Positions 1 through 8,855 of a stretch of 64,000 nt of DNA are shown piece after piece. Within the stretch, counting starts at the first letter, position 1. Each line of letters begins with the position of its first letter. Position numbers and translations under genes: made by a program. The notes beneath the pieces were generated by a model. It saw nothing but the letters and a program-made list of their open reading frames with translations, ran no database searches and was not told the DNA's origin. The stretch comes from Propionicicella superfundia DSM 22317 (GTDB taxonomy: Bacteria; Actinomycetota; Actinomycetes; Propionibacteriales; Propionibacteriaceae), in assembly GCF_000423465.1 (NCBI RefSeq), contig NZ_KE384022.1, positions 391,406-455,405 of the forward strand, given 5' to 3'.

Positions 1-1492
1 CCACCTGCGAGATGAACGGGATGGTCGCGGCCACGACGCTCTCGACCTTCTGCGGCGCGACGTACTTGCCGCCGGACGTCTTCAGCAGGTCCTTCTTCCG
101 GTCGGTGATCCGCACGTATCCGTCGGCGTCGAGCTCGCCGATGTCGCCGGTGTGGAACCAGCCGTCCACCAGGACCTCCGCCGTGAGCTCGGGATCCTTG
201 TGGTAGCCGCGCATCACCCCGGGCCCTTTGAACAGGATCTCGCCGTCGTCGGCGATGCGCACCTCGGTGCCGGGGGTGGGCGGTCCGACGGTGCCCAGCC
301 GCGGGATGCGGGGCTCGTTCACGGTCGCGACGGCGCTCGTCTCGGTGAGTCCGTAGCCCTCGACGATGACGAGACCGGCGGAGAAGAACCACGACTGCAC
401 CTGCGTCGAGAGCTTCGCCGAGCCGGAGATGAAGAACCGGATGTTGCCGCCCATCCGCTCCTTCAGCTTCGAGTACACGAGGCGGTCGGCGAGCCGGTAC
501 TGGGCTGCGAGGCGGCGCGGCAGGGGATCGCCGGACAGACGGTAGGGATGCGTCTTGCGGCCGACCGAGAAGGCCCAGCGGGCGATCCGGCCCTTGACCC
601 CGGTGCGTCCGGTGGAGCTCAGGACGGTGGCGCGCACCTTCTCGAAGATGCGCGGGGCGCCGCACATGAACGTCGGCTTCACCTCGCCCAGGTGGTCGAC
701 GATCCTGTCGATCCGGCCGTCGACGGCGGACGCGAAGCCGATGGCCGTCTGGCACGCCAGCAGGCACTTGCCGAACACGTGCGACAGAGGCAGCCACAGG
801 TACTGCAGCGCGTCGTCGGTGATGATCTGCAGGGTGTCGACGGCGAACCCCTCGTAGGTCCAGTTGCTGTGGGTGAGTTCGACGCCCTTCGGCAGGCCGG
901 TCGTCCCGGAGGTGTAGATGAGGGTCGCGAGCGTGTCCCCGGAGGTCCGGGCGATCGCGGCGGTCACACAGCCCGGCTCGGCCTCCAGCCTGGCCCGGCC
1001 CCGTGCGCGCAGTTGCTCCCAGCTCAGCACGCGCTCGCCGTCCCCCTCGCCCTCCATGAGGACGATGTGGCGGACGATGGCCTCGAGCCCGGGCGCCGCG
1101 TCGACCTTGGCGAGCTGGTCGGGGTTCTCGGCGATGATGATCTGCGATTCGGAGTGGCTCAGGATGTGCTCGAAGTCGGGCGACTGCGTGGTGGGGTACA
1201 CCGTCGTCGTGGCGCCGCCTGCACAGTTGATGGCGTAGTCCGCCAGGATCCACTCGATGCGGGTGTTCGCCGCGATGGCGACCCGTTGCTCGTAGCCGAG
1301 ACCGAGCGTGAGCAGTCCCGCGGCGAGTTCGTGCGCCTGCTGCTGCGTCTGCGTCCAGGTGAGGCTCACCCACCGTTCGGCGGCGTCCTTGTAGCGGAAC
1401 GCCTCATGGAACGGGGTCTTGCGTACCCGCCATGCCAGAGTCTCACCGACGGTCTGAGGTGCGGCTGCCAGTACTTCCTGCACCGTTGCCAT
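1..1492 (-). CDS. Long-chain fatty acid--CoA ligase (AMP-forming), C-terminus cut by window edge
   Basis: Activates fatty acids to acyl-CoA through an acyl-adenylate. About 497 codons are visible; the last ~100 residues lie outside the window. The AMP-binding P-loop motif LIYTSGTTGLPKG is at about residue 190, and the later motifs GYGLTETSA, GEILFKGPGVMRGYHKDPE and WFHTGDIGELD are in the expected order and spacing of FadD15-type enzymes. The ATG at 1492 begins MATVQEVLAAAPQTVGETLA, usual for the family, and the reading frame is open throughout. It is divergent from a MarR regulator 115 bp away, which suggests local control. Substrate chain length is not determined by the sequence. Confidence 0.9.
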   Translation of the reverse strand, partial: MATVQEVLAAAPQTVGETLAWRVRKTPFHEAFRYKDAAERWVSLTWTQTQQQAHELAAGLLTLGLGYEQRVAIAANTRIEWILADYAINCAGGATTTVYPTTQSPDFEHILSHSESQIIIAENPDQLAKVDAAPGLEAIVRHIVLMEGEGDGERVLSWEQLRARGRARLEAEPGCVTAAIARTSGDTLATLIYTSGTTGLPKGVELTHSNWTYEGFAVDTLQIITDDALQYLWLPLSHVFGKCLLACQTAIGFASAVDGRIDRIVDHLGEVKPTFMCGAPRIFEKVRATVLSSTGRTGVKGRIARWAFSVGRKTHPYRLSGDPLPRRLAAQYRLADRLVYSKLKERMGGNIRFFISGSAKLSTQVQSWFFSAGLVIVEGYGLTETSAVATVNEPRIPRLGTVGPPTPGTEVRIADDGEILFKGPGVMRGYHKDPELTAEVLVDGWFHTGDIGELDADGYVRITDRKKDLLKTSGGKYVAPQKVESVVAATIPFISQV

Positions 1493-1580
1493 GACGATCC
1501 CTTTCCTCGCGGGCCCGGGGTGCTGGTCAGCTTAAGTCACAGCGCACCCTCAGCACATCCCGGCACACGCCTGCAGAAAG

Positions 1581-1600
1581 TTGAACGGTCAATATATGAT
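1581..1600 (+). promoter_or_regulatory. Putative MarR operator and -10 box of a leaderless promoter
   Basis: TTGA-ACGG-TCAA (1581-1592) is a short inverted repeat, immediately followed by TATGAT (1595-1600). The -10 box ends 6 nt before the ATG at 1607, the spacing expected when transcription starts at the start codon (leaderless mRNA, common in actinobacteria). The position fits autorepression by the MarR product and could also affect the divergent ligase. This is inference from sequence only. Confidence 0.4.
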
Positions 1601-1606
1601 GGCGGC

Positions 1607-2065
1607 ATGACAGCAACACGCGACGTCGTCTGGCTCTCCGCGGAACAGCAGCGGGTGTGGCGCTCCTGGCTGTCCGCGTCTGCCGCGATCAACGAACACC
1701 TGAACGAGGAGCTCCGGCCCTTCGGCCTCGACCTCGGCGAATACGAGATCCTCGTCCGCCTCTCCGAGGCCCCCGAGCGGCAACTGCGCATGTCCGAGCT
1801 GGCGGCGTCGGTGCGTCAGTCCCGGTCACGGCTGACCCATGCGGTGTCGCGGCTGGAGAAGAAGGGGATCGTCGGCCGGACCAACTGTCCGTTCGACGGC
1901 CGCGGGGTCATCGCCCACCTGACCGACCCCGGATTCGAGCTTCTCGCCGAGGCCGCCTTCGCCCACGTGCGGTCGGTGCGGGACGCCTTCGTCGACGTCG
2001 TCGACCCCGCCGACTTCGAGGCGCTGGGCCGGGCTATGAACGCCGTCCTCGCTGCGGAAGACTGA
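1607..2065 (+). CDS. MarR family transcriptional regulator
   Basis: A 152-aa winged-helix regulator. The N-terminal helix is followed by the wHTH: LRMSELAASVRQSRSRLTHA is the recognition region and VGRTNCPFDGRGVIAHLTD is the wing with the family's conserved DxRG-type motif. It starts at the ATG nearest a leaderless-type -10 box; no Shine-Dalgarno is present. It is divergent from the acyl-CoA ligase and 4 bp upstream of the FAD/Fe-S dehydrogenase, with which it is probably cotranscribed. The ligand is unknown; a fatty acyl or aromatic acid would fit the neighbour, but that is inference. Confidence 0.85.
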   Translation: MTATRDVVWLSAEQQRVWRSWLSASAAINEHLNEELRPFGLDLGEYEILVRLSEAPERQLRMSELAASVRQSRSRLTHAVSRLEKKGIVGRTNCPFDGRGVIAHLTDPGFELLAEAAFAHVRSVRDAFVDVVDPADFEALGRAMNAVLAAED

Positions 2066-2069
2066 CCAT

Positions 2070-4901
2070 GTGGACGTCCTCGGCGCGCTGAACACCCGGC
2101 TCGAATCGGCTCTCGGCCGATCGGCCGACTCCTCCCCGCTCGCGCGTGCCCTGTACTCCTCGGACGCCTCCATCTACCGCGTCCTGCCCACCGCGGTCCT
2201 CGCTCCGCGCGACGACACCGAACTCGCCGCGGCCGTCGCCGCCGCGACCGCAGAAGGGCTCCCCGTCACCGCCCGCGGCGCGGGGACGTCCTGCTGCGGC
2301 AACGCGATCGGCCCCGGTCTCGTCCTCGACCTCTCCCGGCATCTCACACGCATCGGCCCCGTCGACCCCGAGGCGCGGACGGTCACCGTCCAGCCCGGCG
2401 CCGTGCAGGCGGCGGTGCAGCGCGCGGCCCTGCCGCACGGGCTGCGGTTCGGGCCCGACCCGTCGACGGCCGACCGGTGCACGCTCGGCGGCATGATCGG
2501 CAACAACGCGTGCGGCCCTCGCGCGCTCGGTTATGGACGGACGTCCGACAACGTCGAATCGGTCACCGTCGTCCTCGCCACCGGAGACCGGATGACGCTC
2601 GGCCCCGGGTCCCCGGCGCCCGCGCCCCTGGCGACGGCCCTGGCGGGGATCGCCCGCGACGGCGCCGACGTCATTGCCCGCGAGTTCGGGCGATTCAGCC
2701 GCCAGATCTCGGGGTACGCGCTCGACCGGCTCGCCGCCGGAGACCTGCCCGGCCTGATCGTCGGCTCGGAGGGGACGCTCGGGATCGTCACGTCCGCCAC
2801 GATCCGGCTGGTCCGCGACGCACCGGTGAAGACCACCGTCGTTCTCGGGTATCCGTCGATGGCCGCCGCCGCCGACGACATCGCGACCGTCCTGCGCATG
2901 GAGCCGACTGCCTGCGAGGGGCTGGACGACCGGATCGTCGACGTCGTCCGCCGTCGCGGATTGCCCGTGCCGGACCTGCCCGCCGGTGCGGGCTGGAACA
3001 TCGTCGAGCTGACCGGGAACGACGACGCCGAGGTGGCCGACCGCGCCCGGCGCCTGGTCGCCGAGGCGCACGCGGACGAGGGCTGGGCGCTGCCCGCCGG
3101 GGCCCAGGCCCTTGCCATCTGGCGGATTCGCGCTGATGGCGCCGGGTTGGCCTCGGTCGCGTTCGAACGCCGCGCGTACGCGGGGTGGGAGGATGCCGCC
3201 GTCCCGCCGCACCGCCTCGGGGCGTACCTGCGGGATTTCGACGCCCTGCTCGCCGAGCACGGGCTCCGCGGCCTGCCGTACGGGCACTTCGGGGACGGCT
3301 GCGTCCACTGTCGCATCGACTTCCCGCTCATCCACGCGGACGGGACGGGGCGCTTCGGCCGGTTCCTGGCCGACGCCGCCGATCTCGTCGCCTCCCACGG
3401 CGGGTCGCTGTCGGGCGAGCACGGCGACGGCCGGGCACGGTCGGCGCTGCTGGACCGGATGTACAGCCCGGCCGCGATGGACCTGATGCGCCGGGTGAAG
3501 ACCGCCTTCGATCCCGAGAACCTGCTCAACCCGGGCGTCCTCGTGGGCCCCGCCGGTACGACGGGCTCCGCACCGCCCACGGCCGACGTGCGCGACACCG
3601 TCCTGATCGATGCACCCCTGGCAGCCTCGCACCCGCGGTTCGCCGAGGACGTCCATCGCTGCTCCGGTGTGGGGAGATGCCTGGTGGACGACACGGGCCG
3701 CGGCGGGGTGATGTGCCCGTCCTACCAGGCGACGGGCCGCGAGCAGGATTCGACGCGGGGACGCGCACGGGTGCTGCAGGAGATGATCGCCGGCTCCGTC
3801 GTCACGGACGGCTGGGCGGCGCCCGAGGTGCGCGAGGCGCTCGACCTGTGCCTCGCATGCAAGGGCTGCGCGCGCGAATGCCCCACGGGGACCGACATGG
3901 CGGCGTACAAGTCGCAGGTGCTGTACGAGGCGTACCGGGGCCGATTGCGGCCCGTGTCCCACGTGTCCATGGGGTGGCTGCCCCTGTGGGGCCGGGTCAT
4001 CTCCCGCGCCGGGCTCTCCGGGATCGTCAACAGGGTGACCGCCTCGGCCGCCGCTCCCGTCGTGACGCGGCTGGCCGGCGTCGACCGGCGGCGGTCGCTT
4101 CCCCGGTTCGCCGCGGGACGAGCGGCGTCGCGGGCGGCGACGCGTGCGGCGACCGGGCCTCGGGTGGCGATGCGTGACGCGACCGGGCCCCGGGTGGCGA
4201 TCTGGATCGACTCGTGGACCGATTCCTTCGCCGGGTCGCACGCCGAGGATGTCGCGACCGTCCTCGCGGCGGCGGGGTTCTCCCCCGAGTTCCTGACCGC
4301 GACGGCATGCTGCGGGCTGCCGTGGATCACGACCGGGCAACGCCCTCGCGCCGCCCGGGAGCTCCGCCGCGCCCGAGCGGCGCTGCTGCCGGTGGTGCGC
4401 GCGGGCGTCCCCGTCGTGGCGACCGAGCCGTCGTGCCTTGCCGTGTGGCGTTCCGACGCCGCCGACCTGCTGCCCGGCGACGAGACCGCCGAGGTCGCGG
4501 CCGGCGTCCGGTCGCTGGCGGAGTTCCTGGACGACGCGGGGTGGCGGCCGCCCAGCCTGGCCGGACGCACCCTGGTCGTGCAGCCGCACTGTCATCAGCG
4601 GGCCGTCGTGGGCTGGGAGGCGGACGCCCGGCTGCTGACCGCCACCGGGGCCGAGGTCGTGACGGTCGGAGGGTGCTGCGGGCTCGCGGGCAACTTCGGG
4701 TTCGAGCGAGGGCACTACGACGTGTCGGTGGCCGTCGCCCGGCACGACCTGCTGCCGGCCCTGGAGGCCCACCCCGACGCGATCTTCGTCGGGGACGGCT
4801 TCTCGTGCCGCACGCAGGTGTCCGATCTGACCGGACGTCCCGTCGCCACGCTCGCGCAGGTTCTTGCCGCGGAGCTGCGGGGGTCCGAATCCGCCGGCTA
4901 A
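2070..4901 (+). CDS. FAD-binding and (Fe-S)-binding D-2-hydroxyacid dehydrogenase
   Basis: A 943-aa fused flavoprotein. The N-terminal FAD_binding_4 (PCMH-type) domain has ARGAGTSCCGNAIGPG and SEGTLGIVTSATIRL. A vanillyl-oxidase-type C-terminal cap follows (YGHFGDGCVHCRIDFP, SLSGEHGDGRAR). Then comes a ferredoxin-like segment with two 4Fe-4S sets (CSGVGRC...CPSY and CLACKGCARECPTG, about residues 530-610), and finally two CCG cysteine-rich domains (TACCGLPW and GGCCGLAGNFG). This architecture is that of YdiJ/D-lactate-dehydrogenase-like enzymes that oxidise D-2-hydroxyacids and pass electrons to quinone. GTG start 4 bp after the marR stop; the overlapping ATG at 2068 is out of frame. The substrate (D-lactate, D-2-hydroxyglutarate or glycolate) is undecided. 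Confidence 0.85.
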   Translation: MDVLGALNTRLESALGRSADSSPLARALYSSDASIYRVLPTAVLAPRDDTELAAAVAAATAEGLPVTARGAGTSCCGNAIGPGLVLDLSRHLTRIGPVDPEARTVTVQPGAVQAAVQRAALPHGLRFGPDPSTADRCTLGGMIGNNACGPRALGYGRTSDNVESVTVVLATGDRMTLGPGSPAPAPLATALAGIARDGADVIAREFGRFSRQISGYALDRLAAGDLPGLIVGSEGTLGIVTSATIRLVRDAPVKTTVVLGYPSMAAAADDIATVLRMEPTACEGLDDRIVDVVRRRGLPVPDLPAGAGWNIVELTGNDDAEVADRARRLVAEAHADEGWALPAGAQALAIWRIRADGAGLASVAFERRAYAGWEDAAVPPHRLGAYLRDFDALLAEHGLRGLPYGHFGDGCVHCRIDFPLIHADGTGRFGRFLADAADLVASHGGSLSGEHGDGRARSALLDRMYSPAAMDLMRRVKTAFDPENLLNPGVLVGPAGTTGSAPPTADVRDTVLIDAPLAASHPRFAEDVHRCSGVGRCLVDDTGRGGVMCPSYQATGREQDSTRGRARVLQEMIAGSVVTDGWAAPEVREALDLCLACKGCARECPTGTDMAAYKSQVLYEAYRGRLRPVSHVSMGWLPLWGRVISRAGLSGIVNRVTASAAAPVVTRLAGVDRRRSLPRFAAGRAASRAATRAATGPRVAMRDATGPRVAIWIDSWTDSFAGSHAEDVATVLAAAGFSPEFLTATACCGLPWITTGQRPRAARELRRARAALLPVVRAGVPVVATEPSCLAVWRSDAADLLPGDETAEVAAGVRSLAEFLDDAGWRPPSLAGRTLVVQPHCHQRAVVGWEADARLLTATGAEVVTVGGCCGLAGNFGFERGHYDVSVAVARHDLLPALEAHPDAIFVGDGFSCRTQVSDLTGRPVATLAQVLAAELRGSESAG

Positions 4902-4927
4902 TCCCCCGCCCCCTCCCCGCCCCTCCC

Positions 4928-5020
4928 GCCGAACGCTCCGATCCCCCCGCCCCCTCCCGCCGAACGCTCCGAAACTGCCGGAATTTCCCCGAATTCCGCC
5001 AGTTCCGGAGCGCTCGCCGC
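4928..5020. repeat. Intergenic hairpin repeat, family 1, copy A
   Basis: The core GCCGAACGCTCCGAAACTG (left arm 4959-4985) faces a right arm at 4992-5020 that is its reverse complement with four mismatches over 27 bp. An extra short copy of GCCGAACGCTCCG lies at 4928-4940. It occupies most of the 262-bp gap before the AbiEi-like gene. Related copies are at 6178-6238, 6822-6884 and 8780-8845. Family character (REP-like, always near gene ends) is inferred from these four copies. Confidence 0.75.
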
Positions 5021-5163
5021 GAGAATCGGCAGCGCCAGGCCCACCCTCCGAGCCGGGCTCTCCGGTTGTGAGCCGGCCGCCCAGATTGTGGACAACGATC
5101 TGCGCCGTCCACCGATGGCTCTCGACGGCGTCGCGGCGCGTCCCGGACGTGTTTCCTCGGACC

Positions 5164-6225
5164 ATGCACGTCCTCGCACAGCCGCACGACCGGCGCCCCG
5201 ACCCCGTCCTCGACTCGCCGCTCGGGGGTCTTGCCCGTGAGCAGCACGGCCTGCTCACCCGACGGCAGTGCCTCGCCCACGGGTTGACCGACGGCGTCGT
5301 CGCCCGCCGGATCGCCCGTGGCCACTGGGCCCGGCCCGCTCGCGGCCTCGTGGACACCGGGCTCGTCGCAGACCGCTCTCCCGACGGTGTCGCGCGTCGA
5401 GGCGTCGTCCTGTCGCTGCTGTCCCAAGGGCCCGGCGCCGTCGCCGTCGGCCCGTCGGCGCTTCTCCTCCATGGCGTCTGGGGAGTCCCCCACCCGCTCA
5501 CGCCGCAGGCGGCGCAGGTCCGCGCCACGAAGCGGGAGCCGCCCCGCGGTGCGCGGAGTCGCAGGTTCCGCACAGCGGGACGCGTGGTCGAGGTCGGTGG
5601 CCTGCTCGCGGTCGATCCGGTGCTGGCGCTCGCGCAGACGGTGGTCGAGGCGGGACCGACGTCCGCGCTCGGGCTCCTGGATTCCGCGCTGCACCGCCGT
5701 ATCCTCCAGCCCGAAGAGCTCGACGACGTCCGGTCTCTGGCCAGGGGCCGACGCGGCGTGCGCTCCATCGCGCAGGTGTGGCCCCTGATCGACGCACGCC
5801 GGGAATCCCCGCTGGAATCGTGGGCGTACTACGACCTCTGGTCTGCGGGACTGTGCCCGACCGATGTCCAGATCACGATCGGGGACGCTCACGGGCAGGT
5901 CCTCGCGCGCTGCGACATGGGCTACCTGCTGGACGACGGGACCTGGCTGATGGTCGAGCTCGACGGGCGCGACTTCCACACGGGTGCCGTCGCGCTGACG
6001 CACGACTATGCCCGCGGCAACGACCTCAGCCTGGCCGGCGGCATGAGGGTGATCCGCTTCGTCGCAGAGCAGCTCGGCTGGGACGGCCCGATGGTCCGCA
6101 CGATCCGGCAGCACCTGCGAACGAGAAGCTGGGCTCCGCCGCGTCCCCGAACCCTTGACCTTGCATCCCGCATCCCACCCAACGCTCCAGAACTGCCGGA
6201 ATTCGGAGAGAATCCGGCTGTTTGA
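5164..6225 (+). CDS. AbiEi-like winged-helix / DUF559 endonuclease-fold protein
   Basis: 353 aa. The N-terminal quarter (LAREQHGLLTRRQCLAHGLT...IARGHWARPARGLV) matches the AbiEi-type antitoxin winged helix. The C-terminal third has a Vsr/DUF559-like PD-(D/E)XK fold signature: ESPLESWAYYDLWSAGL, then RCDMGYLL, then VELDGRDFH, with E-x-D replacing E-x-K. No partner AbiEii-type nucleotidyltransferase lies beside it, so toxin-antitoxin function is not supported; such orphans are very common in actinobacteria. ATG at 5164 is the first in-frame start giving the expected N-terminus. Its 3' end runs into repeat copy B. A second, diverged paralogue is at 44,679. Confidence 0.75.
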   Translation: MHVLAQPHDRRPDPVLDSPLGGLAREQHGLLTRRQCLAHGLTDGVVARRIARGHWARPARGLVDTGLVADRSPDGVARRGVVLSLLSQGPGAVAVGPSALLLHGVWGVPHPLTPQAAQVRATKREPPRGARSRRFRTAGRVVEVGGLLAVDPVLALAQTVVEAGPTSALGLLDSALHRRILQPEELDDVRSLARGRRGVRSIAQVWPLIDARRESPLESWAYYDLWSAGLCPTDVQITIGDAHGQVLARCDMGYLLDDGTWLMVELDGRDFHTGAVALTHDYARGNDLSLAGGMRVIRFVAEQLGWDGPMVRTIRQHLRTRSWAPPRPRTLDLASRIPPNAPELPEFGENPAV

Positions 6226-6238
6226 GAGCACTCGCCGA
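6178..6238. repeat. Intergenic hairpin repeat, family 1, copy B (degenerate)
   Basis: AACGCTCCAGAACTGCCGGA begins the left arm, and a weaker right arm follows (GAATCCGGCTG...GAGAGCACTCGCCG). The copy overlaps the last ~15 codons of the AbiEi-like gene, so part of that protein's tail is repeat-derived. Confidence 0.6.
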
Positions 6239-6277
6239 AAGAGAGCGTTCCGGCGACCGAGGGTGCAGGATGGAACC

Positions 6278-6820
6278 ATGCGGACAACCCAACTGGTGCT
6301 CGACTCACTGGGCCGGGTACACGAACTGATCCCCGCCGTCCTCGACGGTCTCACCACCGAGGACGTCCTGTGGCGTCCCGATCCCGGCGCCAACTCCATC
6401 GGCTGGCTCATCTGGCATCTCACCCGCGCCGAGGACGCGATCGTGAGCCACATCGCCGGTGCCGAGCAGGAGTGGGACACGGGCAAGTGGAACGAGACCT
6501 TCGGCCTGCCGTATGCGGCACCCGGCGGGGGATTCGGCATGTCCGCCGAGGACGTCGGCCGGTTCACCGTCCCGGATCCGGACGTCCTGCGACAGTATGC
6601 CGAGGCCGTCGGCGCGCTCGCGGGCGAGGTCGTCTCAAAGCTGACCGATGCGGATCTCGACCGGGTCATCGACACCACCTACACACCGCCGGTCACGCTC
6701 GGCGTGCGGCTGGTGTCGGTCATGGTCGAGACCGCCCAGCACATCGGACAGGCGGCGTACCTCAAGGGCATGCGCGAGCGGGCCACCGGAACTGCCTCGG
6801 CCTGGCACGGATACGTATGA
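6278..6820 (+). CDS. DinB/DUF664 family protein
   Basis: A 180-aa four-helix-bundle protein of the DinB/mycothiol-dependent type. The family's metal-ligand pattern is visible as the first histidine in GWLIWHLTRAEDAIVSHIAG and a later histidine in VETAQHIGQAAYLKG. In actinobacteria these fold members include mycothiol-dependent enzymes, but most, like this one, have no assigned reaction. ATG at 6278 follows GTGCAGGATGGAACC, a weak ribosome site. It stands alone between two copies of repeat family 1. Confidence 0.75.
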   Translation: MRTTQLVLDSLGRVHELIPAVLDGLTTEDVLWRPDPGANSIGWLIWHLTRAEDAIVSHIAGAEQEWDTGKWNETFGLPYAAPGGGFGMSAEDVGRFTVPDPDVLRQYAEAVGALAGEVVSKLTDADLDRVIDTTYTPPVTLGVRLVSVMVETAQHIGQAAYLKGMRERATGTASAWHGYV

Positions 6821-6821
6821 C

Positions 6822-6884
6822 CCGCCGAACGCTCCGATTCCCGCGAATTCTGGCGAGTTTCCGCAGGAAGGGGAGCGTTCGGTG
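6822..6884. repeat. Intergenic hairpin repeat, family 1, copy C
   Basis: CGCCGAACGCTCC at 6823-6835 pairs with GGAGCGTTCGGTG at 6872-6884. It starts 2 bp after the DinB-family stop codon, so it may also end that transcript. The interior differs from copies A and D. Confidence 0.7.
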
Positions 6885-7024
6885 ACGCCTGTGTCCCCTC
6901 GACATGGACGAAGCCGAGTTGTTGAACTGCCTTACCACGCTAGGCGCGTTCCGGGATCCCACGACACGAGCGCTCAGGGACCCGTAGCGCTTCTTGGGCG
7001 TTCGCCGCGTCAGGCCGGCGCTGG

Positions 7025-7050
7025 CATAATGGGCGGGCGTACCCGCCCAT
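7025..7050 (+). promoter_or_regulatory. ettA promoter -10 with downstream 22-bp palindrome
   Basis: CATAAT (7025-7030) is a good -10 hexamer. It runs straight into a perfect inverted repeat at 7029-7050: arms ATGGGCGGG and CCCGCCCAT around CGTA. The palindrome would lie at the very 5' end of the ettA mRNA, 26 bp upstream of the start. It could be an operator or an mRNA hairpin. No clear -35 is seen. The rest of the 255-bp gap holds only repeat copy C. Confidence 0.45.
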
Positions 7051-7075
7051 TCGCGAAGCAGAGGTCACACCACAC

Positions 7076-8758
7076 ATGCCAGAGTTCGTCTTCACCATGC
7101 ACAACGTCCGCAAGAAGCTGGGCGAGAAGGTGGTCCTGGACAACGTCACCCTGTCGTTCTACGAGGACGCCAAGATCGGCGTGGTCGGCCCGAACGGCGC
7201 CGGCAAGTCGACCCTGCTGAAGATCATGGCCGGGCTGCTCACGCCCGACAACGGCGATGCCGCGCTCGCCAAGGACAAGACCGTCGGCATCCTGCTCCAG
7301 GAGCCCCCGCTGACCGAGGGGAAGACCGTCCTGGAGAACGTCGAGGAGGCCGTCCACGACACACTCGGCAAGCTGCGGCGGTTCAACGAGGTGTCGGAGG
7401 CGTTGGGCGACCCCGACGCCGACTACGACGCGCTCCTGGCCGAGATGGGCGAACTGCAGACCGAGCTCGATCATCGCAACGCGTGGGATCTGGACTCCCA
7501 GCTCGAACAGGCCATGGACGCGCTGCGCTGCCCGCCCGGCGACGCGATGGTGGACGTGCTGTCGGGCGGTGAACGGCGACGGGTGGCCCTGTGCAAGCTG
7601 CTGTTGCAGCAGCCCGATCTGCTCCTGCTGGACGAGCCCACCAACCACCTGGACGCCGAGTCGGTCGCCTGGCTCGAGGGACATCTGAAGGCGTACCCCG
7701 GAGCCGTCCTCGCGGTCACCCACGATCGGTACTTCCTGGACAACGTGGCCGAGTGGATCTGCGAGGTGGACCGCGGCAAGCTCCACCCGTACGAGGGCAA
7801 CTACTCGACCTACCTCGACACGAAGAAGGCACGTCTCCAGGTCGAGGGCCGCAAGGACGCCAAGCGCGCCAAGATCCTCGAACGCGAACTCGAATGGGTC
7901 CGTTCCAACCCGAAGGCCCGGCAGGCGAAGAACCGCGCCCGGCTCGCCCGCTACGAGGAGCTGGCCGCCGAGGCCGAGCGCAACCGCAAGCTCGATTTCG
8001 AGGAGATCAACATCCCGGCCGGTCCCCGGCTGGGCAGCGTCGTCCTCGAAGCCGACACGCTCACGAAGGGCTTCGACGACCGCGTCCTGATCGAGAATCT
8101 CAGCTTCACTCTCCCGCGCGCGGGGATCGTGGGCGTGATCGGCCCGAACGGCGTCGGCAAGACCACCCTGTTCAAGATGATCGTCGGCGAGGAGTCGCCC
8201 GACTCGGGCACGCTCCGGGTCGGTGACACCGTGACGTTCTCCTATGTCGACCAGAGCCGCGCCGGTATCGACCCCGACAAGAACGTCTGGGAAGTCGTGT
8301 CGGACGGCCTGGATCACATCAAGGTCGCGAGCTTCGAGATGCCGTCACGTGCGTACGTGGCCTCGTTCGGGTTCAAGGGCCCCGACCAGCAGAAGCCTGC
8401 CGGAGTGCTCTCGGGCGGTGAGCGCAACCGTCTCAACCTGGCGCTCACCCTGAAGATGGGCGGCAACGTCCTGCTGCTGGACGAGCCCACCAACGACCTG
8501 GACGTCGAGACGCTCCAGTCGCTGGAGGACGCCCTCCTCGAGTTTCCCGGGTGCGCGGTCGTGATCTCCCACGACCGGTGGTTCCTGGACCGGGTCGCCA
8601 CCCACATCCTCGCCTGGGAGGGCGATGAGGAGGACGGGGCGAAGTGGTTCTGGTTCGAGGGGAACTTCGCCGACTACGAAGAGAACAAGGTCGCCCGGCT
8701 GGGCGTCGACGCGGCGCGCCCGCACCGCGCCACGCACCGCCGCCTGACCCGGGACTGA
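7076..8758 (+). CDS. ettA: Energy-dependent translational throttle protein EttA (ABC-F ATPase)
   Basis: 560 aa, close to the ~555 aa of E. coli EttA. Two ABC domains in tandem without membrane segments: Walker A GPNGAGKST (~residue 39) and GPNGVGKTT (~residue 360); signatures LSGGERRRVALCK and LSGGERNRLNLAL; Walker B LLLLDEPTNHLD and VLLLDEPTNDLD. The basic inter-domain linker RAKILERELEWVRSNPKARQ is the P-site-tRNA interaction motif of ABC-F factors. EttA binds the ribosomal E site and gates translation according to ADP/ATP ratio. ATG at 7076. It converges on the GTPase gene with a strong hairpin between them. Confidence 0.95.
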   Translation: MPEFVFTMHNVRKKLGEKVVLDNVTLSFYEDAKIGVVGPNGAGKSTLLKIMAGLLTPDNGDAALAKDKTVGILLQEPPLTEGKTVLENVEEAVHDTLGKLRRFNEVSEALGDPDADYDALLAEMGELQTELDHRNAWDLDSQLEQAMDALRCPPGDAMVDVLSGGERRRVALCKLLLQQPDLLLLDEPTNHLDAESVAWLEGHLKAYPGAVLAVTHDRYFLDNVAEWICEVDRGKLHPYEGNYSTYLDTKKARLQVEGRKDAKRAKILERELEWVRSNPKARQAKNRARLARYEELAAEAERNRKLDFEEINIPAGPRLGSVVLEADTLTKGFDDRVLIENLSFTLPRAGIVGVIGPNGVGKTTLFKMIVGEESPDSGTLRVGDTVTFSYVDQSRAGIDPDKNVWEVVSDGLDHIKVASFEMPSRAYVASFGFKGPDQQKPAGVLSGGERNRLNLALTLKMGGNVLLLDEPTNDLDVETLQSLEDALLEFPGCAVVISHDRWFLDRVATHILAWEGDEEDGAKWFWFEGNFADYEENKVARLGVDAARPHRATHRRLTRD

Positions 8759-8779
8759 GCCTCCGCCGGACGACTGAGC

Positions 8780-8845
8780 CTCGCCGAGCGCTCCCGAACT
8801 GCCGCTTTTCGGGGCTTTTCCGGCAGTTCGGGAGCGTTCGGCGAG
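8780..8845. repeat. Intergenic hairpin repeat, family 1, copy D; probable bidirectional terminator
   Basis: The best copy of the family. Arms at 8780-8804 and 8821-8845 are 25 bp each with one mismatch around a 16-bp loop rich in CTTTTC. It sits between the convergent ends of ettA and the GTPase gene, where a symmetric hairpin could stop transcription from both sides. The core is CGAGCGCTCCCGAACTGCCG. Confidence 0.8.
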
Positions 8846-8855
8846 AGGTATCGGC

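Noticed and set aside
152..1606. Long plus-strand open frame over the acyl-CoA ligase.
   Set aside because: It is a shadow of the minus-strand ligase; only its last 152 codons (from 1,607) are the real MarR gene.
2034..6678. Long minus-strand open frames opposite the FAD/Fe-S dehydrogenase and AbiEi-like genes.
   Set aside because: Arg/Pro/Gly-rich shadow translations typical of high-GC antisense frames, without motifs or ribosome sites.
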